Below, piece after piece: positions 1-4,755 of a DNA stretch of 10,876 bases (position 1 is the stretch's first letter; every line of letters starts with the position of its first letter). Location: contig JADGNT010000083.1 of the NCBI GenBank assembly GCA_017883345.1, forward strand, positions 1 to 10,876, given 5' to 3'. Below the pieces are notes generated by a model. The model was not told the DNA's origin and did not search any database. It worked only from the letters and a program-made list of their open reading frames with translations. This DNA is from Candidatus Solibacter sp. (GTDB taxonomy: Bacteria > Acidobacteriota > Terriglobia > Bryobacterales > Bryobacteraceae). Position numbers and translations under genes: made by a program.

Positions 1-153
1 CGTGGCGGGCACGCGGCGCGACTGGCAAAGCGCGCTGCGCAGACACCGGAAAATACCAGTACTAAGCGTCACGCGCGGGTTATTGTGGCTGGAGAGAAAA
101 GGGTGGTAGGCTACAGGTATCATCCGCTGCGGGCGCTACCATAGCTCCCCAGT
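1..153. other. Unassigned left edge
   Basis: Two plus-strand frames are open from the window edge: frame 1 to a TAG at about 139-141 and frame 2 to a TAG near 108. Either could be the tail of a gene that starts outside the window. Neither translation, both Arg-rich, resembles a family I recognise, and no start site or RBS is visible. I see nothing firmer here. Confidence 0.3.
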
Positions 154-156
154 AAA

Positions 157-214
157 GGTACGGCTCTTGTTTCCGCAAGGGCCGTACCCTTTCACATCCA
201 AATTTTAGATTTGG
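157..214 (-). terminator. Paired hairpins after the Kelch gene
   Basis: Positions 157-169 pair with 176-188 in a 13-bp stem with one G-U pair and a 6-nt loop. A-rich bases (154-156) on the left and T-rich bases (190-192) on the right flank it. A second small stem, CCAAAT with ATTTGG (198-203 with 209-214), lies between it and the Kelch stop codon. On the minus strand the large hairpin starts about 30 nt after the stop and is followed by TTTACT, so it could terminate the Kelch transcript. The T-run is weak, and the near-symmetry means it could act in both directions. Confidence 0.55.
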
Positions 215-219
215 GCACT

Positions 220-1071
220 TCACGTCGACCGCAATCGCAATTCCTTGTTTGTTGCCTCCTCCGTGGCGTTTCCGTTTAAGCAATTCGTGATCCAAACCGA
301 ATACATATCGAAAGTAGTTTGAATACTATAAGTTACGGCGTGCCCATATCTTTTCGACCAGACCGAAAACCGGATCTGTTGGAACTGAAGTTCCGCATTT
401 CCGGGTGACTTCCGGTCAAACGCGATCGCTATTGAAGTCGGGGTATTGCCGATGCGCAGTGTCGCAATCAGGTGGCGCGCAATCCGTGTGGCAAAACGGT
501 AACTGCGCGAGCTTTCGAGGGTCGCCCAATTCCCAGCCGGCGCCCAGCGATTGATTGCCGGGTCGAATACCTCGGCCGTGCTTACAGCCCCGGATTCATT
601 CGAGCCGGCCGCCACTAGAACCTGGCCGTCCTCGAGGGTGGCGCAAGAGTGACCGCTGCGGGCGCCTGCCATGCGAGCGGCCGCGGAAAAAGATCCGTCG
701 GCGGTAGATATCCCGGCTGTATTCATTGTTCCGATGAGGCTCTGGCCGCCGGTACTCAGAACTCTGCCTTCGGGCAGACTCGCGGCGCATGCCCCGCTTC
801 TGGCCGCCGCCATGCTGCCCTTCGCGACCCACATACCGGTCGCATCCGGCGATTGGTAGCCATACATGGGCGAACAGAGGACACCTAACATCGCACCAAC
901 GGCTGAATAATAGAGTTTGCCGGGACGCGACGTACGAATAATCCCCCTTCCAGTGATCTGAATTGTACAACCATTTTTTCGGGTTTTCCAGACTTTTCTC
1001 GCGCTCCCCATGCCTATCTTTTGCTGGGGTACCGCTGGTACTGCTAGCCCGCGTCGAGGCTTTGGCGGCAC
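220..1071 (-). CDS. Short Kelch-repeat protein, degenerate C-terminus
   Basis: Residues about 80-180 show Kelch-type blades: MWVAKGSM, then ARSG..AASLPEGRVLSTGG, then ARSGHSCATLEDGQVLVAAG, then STAEVFDPAINRWAPAG. In this family the pattern 'ARSGHxAxxLxDGxVLVAGG ... AEVFDPAxxxW' marks beta-propeller blades, usually five or more, in secreted or surface proteins. Only about two blades are recognisable. From residue ~185 the Kelch pattern stops, and the last ~100 residues are AT-richer with no family I recognise. The N-terminus is basic and followed by a hydrophobic segment (LYYSAVGAMLGVLC, ~53-66) that could be a membrane anchor or late signal. The start is uncertain: the GTG at 1071 has GAGGAA directly against it (too close for a good RBS), and ATG 1011 (residue 21) is an alternative. 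The frame is open upstream to a TAA at 1207-1209. It may be a decayed or truncated member of a longer Kelch protein family. Confidence 0.55.
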   Translation of the reverse strand: MPPKPRRGLAVPAVPQQKIGMGSARKVWKTRKNGCTIQITGRGIIRTSRPGKLYYSAVGAMLGVLCSPMYGYQSPDATGMWVAKGSMAAARSGACAASLPEGRVLSTGGQSLIGTMNTAGISTADGSFSAAARMAGARSGHSCATLEDGQVLVAAGSNESGAVSTAEVFDPAINRWAPAGNWATLESSRSYRFATRIARHLIATLRIGNTPTSIAIAFDRKSPGNAELQFQQIRFSVWSKRYGHAVTYSIQTTFDMYSVWITNCLNGNATEEATNKELRLRST

Positions 1072-1102
1072 TTCCTCGAAAATAGATGCTTCCCGGGGAG
1101 GG

Positions 1103-1122
1103 CGCTCCCTACGGTCGCGGCT
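1103..1122. repeat. Short dispersed repeat, copy 1
   Basis: CGCTCCCTACGGTCGCGGCT here recurs at 10474-10494 with one inserted C. In the second copy it forms the left arm of a hairpin; here the matching right arm is absent. It lies between the Kelch start and the recombinase remnant. The rest of 1072-1259 shows no gene I can support. Confidence 0.55.
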
Positions 1123-1259
1123 TCCATGAGAAGGCCGGTCTCTGTCAAGGGGAAAAGGCGCAGGAGTTTCCCCAGAATTTGATGGCCCCTGGTCATAGGC
1201 GTTTACTTAAGGGCTGCCACTCCCCGGTTTCGGCGCGCCCACGACCCCCAACATGAAGC

Positions 1260-1789
1260 CAACGTCTTCGCTTCTTCCGCTCGCTTGACCCGTTACCGGC
1301 TGATGGTCTACTGTTGGCTCGTCCACACACCAAGGAAGCGCTGGTCCGCCAACTGCGCGACTACTTGCACGAGGTGTGTTTCGCGGTGGGCTCCCCACGC
1401 AGATCGTTCCCCATCAGATGAGGCACACCTACGCCACGGAGATGCTTCGTTCGGGCGTAAGCTTTCCCACCGTGATGAAACTCCTCGGCCACGGCTCACC
1501 CGACATGACGATGCTCTATCTCGACACCGCCTTGACCGGCCTGTAGCGCGAGTTTCATCTGGCCCGCTCACAACCTCGTCACCTGGTCCCACAACCGAAG
1601 CTATCAAGCGCTTCCCCTCGCACGGGCCTTGGCGGCCTCATCGACTCCTTACTCGCAGCTCAACACACCATGGAGATGTTTCGCCGGTCGTTACCGGCCG
1701 GAACTCCCCGCCGTTACCTCGACCGCCTCTCCAATCGGCTCACCAAGATCGTGTCGGAAGTCCGGAAACTCGACACCCCCAGCAAATAA
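1260..1789 (+). pseudogene. Tyrosine recombinase (integrase) C-terminal remnant
   Basis: Two plus-strand frames join into one integrase-like sequence. Frame 3 (from ~1260) reads RLRFFRSLDP ... TKEALVRQLRDYLHEVC. Between ~1380 and 1412 the reading shifts to frame 2, which reads HQMRHTYATEMLRSGV, then LLGHGSPDMTMLYLD. These are the catalytic HxxR box (1412-1423), the LGH histidine and the nucleophilic Tyr (codon 1517-1519) of the phage-integrase family. At 1544-1546 a TAG interrupts the frame; reading continues REFHLARSQPRHL ... YLDRLSNRLTKIVSEVRKL to a natural-looking TAA at 1787-1789. The TAG falls where related proteins, as I recall them, carry Gln (CAG), so one C-to-T change would explain it. 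The N-terminal core-binding domain and first catalytic Arg are missing. With a frameshift, a nonsense codon and 5' truncation this is a dead gene, probably left from a mobile element. Confidence 0.82.
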
Positions 1790-1807
1790 GCAGAGATTGG
1801 CCGGTAA

Positions 1808-1993
1808 ACGCACGAACCCGGTTTCGTAGGTCCAGCGCGCCGGGTCGGGACGGCCCGGTTGGTCGAACTCATCGGACCAGACCAGCTTCCAGGCGCCGGC
1901 ATGCTGTGCGGCGGCCGGCTGCGCGGCGGCGGTGCTGGCCAGCGCCTACGCCAACGCCAACGCCAGCACGAGCCCATACGGAGAGCGCCTCAT
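1808..1993 (-). pseudogene. GH16-type glycoside hydrolase, N-terminal fragment
   Basis: From ATG 1993 the minus strand reads MRRSPYGLVLALALA, a TAG (1948-1946), then ALASTAAAQ and, in the same frame, WKLVWSDEFD...PDPARWTYETGFVR. The hydrophobic leader with Ala-rich cleavage region followed by 'WxLVWSDEFD...PDxxxWxYETG' is the typical N-terminus of secreted glycoside hydrolase family 16 enzymes (beta-1,3-glucanase/laminarinase type). Recognisable sequence ends at codon 62 (1810-1808). The next residues no longer fit the family, and the adjacent DNA belongs to the recombinase remnant. The catalytic ExDxxE motif, expected roughly a hundred residues downstream, is absent. The start overlaps the stop of the DJ-1-family gene as ATGA, so the intact gene was probably translationally coupled to it. 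The premature TAG and truncation make this a pseudogene. Confidence 0.75.
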
Positions 1994-2547
1994 TTCGGGG
2001 CTTCGAGGACCGCGAAGACTTCGCGGTAGAACTCGGGATGCGCCTTCCAGGATTGTGCCGTGATCATGCGGCCGTCGCGAACCGCCAGCTTCTCGCTGTA
2101 GATGCCGCCGGCGCGCTCCACTTCCACGCACACGTGCGGGTGGCCGGTGACCGTGCGCCCGCTGGTCAGTCCCGCCGCCACCAGCACCTGGATGCCGTGC
2201 CCGATGGCGCAGATGCACTTGTTCTGGGCGGCGAACTCGCGCAGCAGCTCGAGCAGGCTGGCATCGTTGCGCAGATATTCGGGAGCGCGTCCCCCCAGTA
2301 TCACGATGGCGGCGAACTCCTTGGTGGAGACGGCGGTGATCGCGATGTTGGCGTCCACCGAGTGGCCGGGGCGTTCCATGTAGGTGTCCCAGCCCGGCTC
2401 GGTATCGTGGAAGACCATGTGCAGCCGGCGCCGCGCGGGCGCCGCGATCACGGGTTCCCAGTGCGCCTCCAGGAATCTCTGGCAGGCGTACAGCGCTTCG
2501 TAGCTATCGCCGCCGTCACCGGTCACAATCAGAACCTTGCGGGTCAT
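1990..2547 (-). CDS. DJ-1/PfpI family protein lacking the nucleophilic Cys
   Basis: 185 residues, a usual single-domain length for the DJ-1/PfpI (class I glutamine amidotransferase-like) superfamily. It starts MTRKVLIVTGDGGDSYEAL, with Glu17 at the conserved acid position of the first loop. The middle has FAAIVILGGRAPEYLR (78-93), a near-canonical PfpI strand and turn. The nucleophile elbow, normally AICHG, reads AIGHG (114-118): Gly116 (codon GGG) replaces Cys, though His117 follows as usual. Cys111 and Cys113 lie just before it but not at the elbow position. The C-terminus, RMITAQSWKAHPEFYREV, is family-typical. Canonical protease, glyoxalase or deglycase chemistry needs that Cys, so this may be a non-catalytic or altered-activity member. 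I begin at ATG 2547; the same frame is open upstream but lies antisense to the flavoprotein gene. The TGA overlaps the ATG of the GH16 pseudogene. Confidence 0.88.
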   Translation of the reverse strand: MTRKVLIVTGDGGDSYEALYACQRFLEAHWEPVIAAPARRRLHMVFHDTEPGWDTYMERPGHSVDANIAITAVSTKEFAAIVILGGRAPEYLRNDASLLELLREFAAQNKCICAIGHGIQVLVAAGLTSGRTVTGHPHVCVEVERAGGIYSEKLAVRDGRMITAQSWKAHPEFYREVFAVLEAPK

Positions 2548-2589
2548 CCGAAGCCAGCATAGCGCGTCGCTCTGCCAGAATGTAAGAGG
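2548..2589. promoter_or_regulatory. Divergent promoter gap
   Basis: 42 bp separate the divergent DJ-1-family and flavoprotein starts and must hold, or overlap, both promoters. On the minus strand TATGCT sits 8 nt before the DJ-1 ATG, with no Shine-Dalgarno sequence. On the plus strand AAGAGG abuts the flavoprotein ATG and CAGAAT lies 8 nt upstream. The promoters are inferred from geometry; no strong -35 boxes are visible. Confidence 0.35.
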
Positions 2590-3801
2590 ATGGCGCGAGA
2601 AACGGTGGACGCTGTTGTCGTCGGAGCGGGCGCCGCCGGGCTGATGTGCGCCATGGAGGCGGGCAAGCGCGGGCGGCGCGTCGTGGTGCTGGAGCACAAC
2701 CCGCGGATGGCGCGCAAGATCCCGATCTCCGGCGGCGGGCGCTGCAATTTCACCAACCGGACCGCCACGGCGGAGAACTTCGTGTCGCGCAATCCACACT
2801 TTGCCAAATCCGCGCTCGCCCGATACACGCCGCGCGACTTCATCGCCCTGGTGGAGCGCCACGGCATCCCCTACCACGAGAAGACCCTCGGGCAGTTGTT
2901 CTGCGACCGTGCCGCCGGCGAAATCGCCGAGATGCTGGAGGCGGAGTGCGCGGCGGCGGGCGTCCGCATCGAGACGGCGCGCGCCGTGTTGCAGGTCGGC
3001 GCCCGAATTGGCGGGACGCCCGGCGGCGGGTTCGAGGTGGAGACGTCCCGCGGGGTGTTCCAATGCGCGGCGCTGGTGATCGCCACCGGCGGGCTTTCCC
3101 TTCCGAAAATCGGTGCCACGCCGTTCGGCTACACCGTGGCGCGGCAGTTAGGACTTCACATCGTGGAGTGCCACCCCGCCCTGGTGCCGCTTACCTTCGG
3201 CGGCCCGGATCGCGAGCGCTTCGCCGGCATGGCGGGAGTCTCGGCGGAGGTGACTGCGTGTGTTACAGCGCGCGCCTCCGGCCCATCGTTGCGCGAAAAG
3301 CTGCTGTTCACGCATCGCGGGCTGAGCGGGCCGGCGATCCTGCAAGCGTCGTCCTACTGGCGCGTGGGGGAGTCTGTGGAGATCGATCTGCTGCCCGGGG
3401 TGGATTTCGCGGCAGCGCTGGCCGAATGCCGGGCGGCCGGCGCGCGGACCGAGGTACGCACCGTGCTGGCGCGCTACCTGCCGAAGCGCCTGGCCGACCG
3501 CTGGTGCCAGGTGCAGGGAATATCGAAGGCCGCGCTCGCGCTGGGCGATCGCGAGGTGGCGGCGATTGCGGCGGGACTGCACGCATGGCGCGTCCAGCCG
3601 GCCGGAACCGAGGGGTACGAGAAGGCCGAGGCGACCAGCGGCGGCGTGGACACCGGCGAGTTGTCGTCGAAGACGATGGAGTGCCGCAACGTGCCCGGTC
3701 TCTACTTCATCGGCGAAGTCGTCGATGTGACGGGCCAGTTAGGCGGCTTCAACTTCCAATGGGCGTGGGCCTCCGGCGCCGCGGCCGGCCGGGCGCTGTA
3801 G
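2590..3801 (+). CDS. NAD(P)/FAD-dependent oxidoreductase, BaiN/HI0933 family
   Basis: 403 residues, the usual length for the HI0933/BaiN-like flavoprotein family. The N-terminal dinucleotide-binding fold has VVVGAGAAGLMCAMEAGKRG (GxGxxG at 12-17) and the acidic strand end VVVLE (31-35). The family signature GGGRCNFTN is at 48-56. The second FAD segment, ALVIATGGLSLPKIGATPFG, is at 161-180, and THRGLSGPAIL, also family-typical, is at 241-251. The C-terminal FAD-contact stretch GLYFIGEVVDVTGQLGGFNF begins at residue 370 and leads into the usual WAWASG. No signal peptide or membrane segment is seen, so it should be cytoplasmic. Substrates of most members are unknown; BaiN itself is named for a bile-acid dehydroxylation role that should not be transferred here. 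AAGAGG abuts the ATG. The frame ends in TAG, 87 bp before the DDAH-like gene on the same strand. Confidence 0.92.
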   Translation: MARETVDAVVVGAGAAGLMCAMEAGKRGRRVVVLEHNPRMARKIPISGGGRCNFTNRTATAENFVSRNPHFAKSALARYTPRDFIALVERHGIPYHEKTLGQLFCDRAAGEIAEMLEAECAAAGVRIETARAVLQVGARIGGTPGGGFEVETSRGVFQCAALVIATGGLSLPKIGATPFGYTVARQLGLHIVECHPALVPLTFGGPDRERFAGMAGVSAEVTACVTARASGPSLREKLLFTHRGLSGPAILQASSYWRVGESVEIDLLPGVDFAAALAECRAAGARTEVRTVLARYLPKRLADRWCQVQGISKAALALGDREVAAIAAGLHAWRVQPAGTEGYEKAEATSGGVDTGELSSKTMECRNVPGLYFIGEVVDVTGQLGGFNFQWAWASGAAAGRAL

Positions 3802-3826
3802 CAGGATGCCGAAAACAAGAATTTGT

Positions 3827-3850
3827 GTTTATCGGCGTTCCTCGGTGACC
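3827..3850. repeat. REP-like half-site
   Basis: This 24-nt segment matches the reverse complement of 10537-10560 (left arm of the large palindrome) at 21 of 24 positions. Its first 14 bases, GTTTATCGGCGTTC, are identical. The partner arm is missing, so it is a solitary half-unit. It lies between the flavoprotein stop and the DDAH-like start, followed by a T-run (3852-3858) and a small GC hairpin (3860-3865 with 3873-3878). Confidence 0.6.
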
Positions 3851-3897
3851 ATTTTTTTGCCCGCCGCAGGTGGGCGGGTGCGCGTAAAATGCAAGAG

Positions 3898-4653
3898 ATG
3901 CTGACGGCGATTACGCGGGCGGTGAGCCCTACGATTGCAGCGTGCGAACTCACGTACCGGGAGCGCGAGTTCATCGACATCGCGCGGGCGCGGGAGCAGC
4001 ACCGGGCCTACGAGACGTGTCTGGCGGAATTGGGCGTGGAGGTGATCTCGCTGCCTGCGGAAGCGGAGTATCCGGACGCGGTGTTCGTGGAGGATCCGGT
4101 GATCGTGCTGGACGAAATCGCCGTGATGACGCGGCTTGGCGCCCCATCGCGGCGCGGGGAATCGGAATCGCTGGCGAGCGTGTTGGAGCGGTACCGGCCG
4201 CTGCGTTGGCTGCGCGAGCCGGCGACCCTGGACGGCGGCGACGCGATGCTGGCGGGGAAGACGCTGTTCGTGGGGGTGACGGCGCGGAGCAACGCGGCGG
4301 GCATCGGACAACTGGCGGCGGAGGTGGAGCCGTTCGGGTACCGCGTGCGGCCGGTGGTGGTGCGGGGGTGTCTGCATCTGAAGTCGGCGTGCAGCTTCAT
4401 CGGAGACGCGGTGCTGGTGCATCGTCCGTGGGTGGACGAGGCGGCGTTCGCCGGCGTGCGGCTGGTGGACGTGCCGGAGGAGCGCGGGGCCAACGTGCTG
4501 GCGATCGGCGAGACGGTGCTGGTGCCGGCCGCGGCTCCGCGCACGGCGGAGTTGCTGATCGGTTTAGGGCGGCAGGTGAGAATCCTCGACAATTCGGAAT
4601 TGATGAAGGCCGAGGGGGCGCTCACCTGCTGCAGTCTGATTTTCCGGAGGTAG
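3898..4653 (+). CDS. Dimethylarginine dimethylaminohydrolase (DDAH)-like guanidine hydrolase
   Basis: 251 residues from ATG 3898, close to the ~254-residue Pseudomonas aeruginosa DDAH. The family hydrolyses N-methylated arginines to citrulline plus methylamines through a covalent Cys intermediate; relatives in this fold act on arginine. The substrate-binding stretch PDAVFVEDPVIV puts Asp60, Glu65 and Asp66 at the same numbers as in the Pseudomonas enzyme. The catalytic His is His160 in GCLHLKSA, and the nucleophile is Cys244 in ALTCCSLIF near the C-terminus. The third active-site acid, Glu114 in Pseudomonas, aligns with Asp112 in TLDGGDAM. There is no signal peptide. The frame also offers ATG 3889 and a TTG at 3823; I prefer 3898 because MLTAITRAVSP is the family's usual beginning, but 3889 is nearly as likely. 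No strong RBS is seen. The function is confident at family level; the natural substrate is not settled. Confidence 0.9.
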   Translation: MLTAITRAVSPTIAACELTYREREFIDIARAREQHRAYETCLAELGVEVISLPAEAEYPDAVFVEDPVIVLDEIAVMTRLGAPSRRGESESLASVLERYRPLRWLREPATLDGGDAMLAGKTLFVGVTARSNAAGIGQLAAEVEPFGYRVRPVVVRGCLHLKSACSFIGDAVLVHRPWVDEAAFAGVRLVDVPEERGANVLAIGETVLVPAAAPRTAELLIGLGRQVRILDNSELMKAEGALTCCSLIFRR

Positions 4654-4755
4654 CGCACCGCGGCGCAAACAGCGCGCCTGATCCAGGGCACTTTGAAGAA
4701 CGCCAGCAAGAAGAACGTCGGCAAGGACGCCGACGTGGCAGCCTGGAAGGCCGCG

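Noticed and set aside
1143..1148. TTGACA on the minus strand as a Kelch promoter -35 box
   Set aside because: No acceptable -10 hexamer is found 16-18 bp downstream.
1285..2562. Long plus-strand open frame of 425 codons
   Set aside because: It runs out of frame through the recombinase remnant and antisense to the GH16 fragment and DJ-1-family gene. Its Arg/His/Pro-rich translation matches no family, and the opposing genes show clear motifs.
2646..3848. Second plus-strand frame of 400 codons over the flavoprotein
   Set aside because: Arg/Gly-rich shadow with no motifs; the 2590-3801 frame has GxGxxG and family signatures.
3852..3878. T-run and GC hairpin before the DDAH-like start as a terminator
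   Set aside because: The T-run precedes the hairpin on the plus strand and becomes an A-run after it on the minus strand, so neither orientation gives a standard intrinsic terminator.
4654..4755. Plus-strand frame after the DDAH stop with coding-like high GC3
   Set aside because: It reads as an Ala/Lys-rich stretch (GTLKNASKKNVGKDADV) that might be a relic, but it has no start, runs into the antisense of the M16 gene and matches no family I can name.
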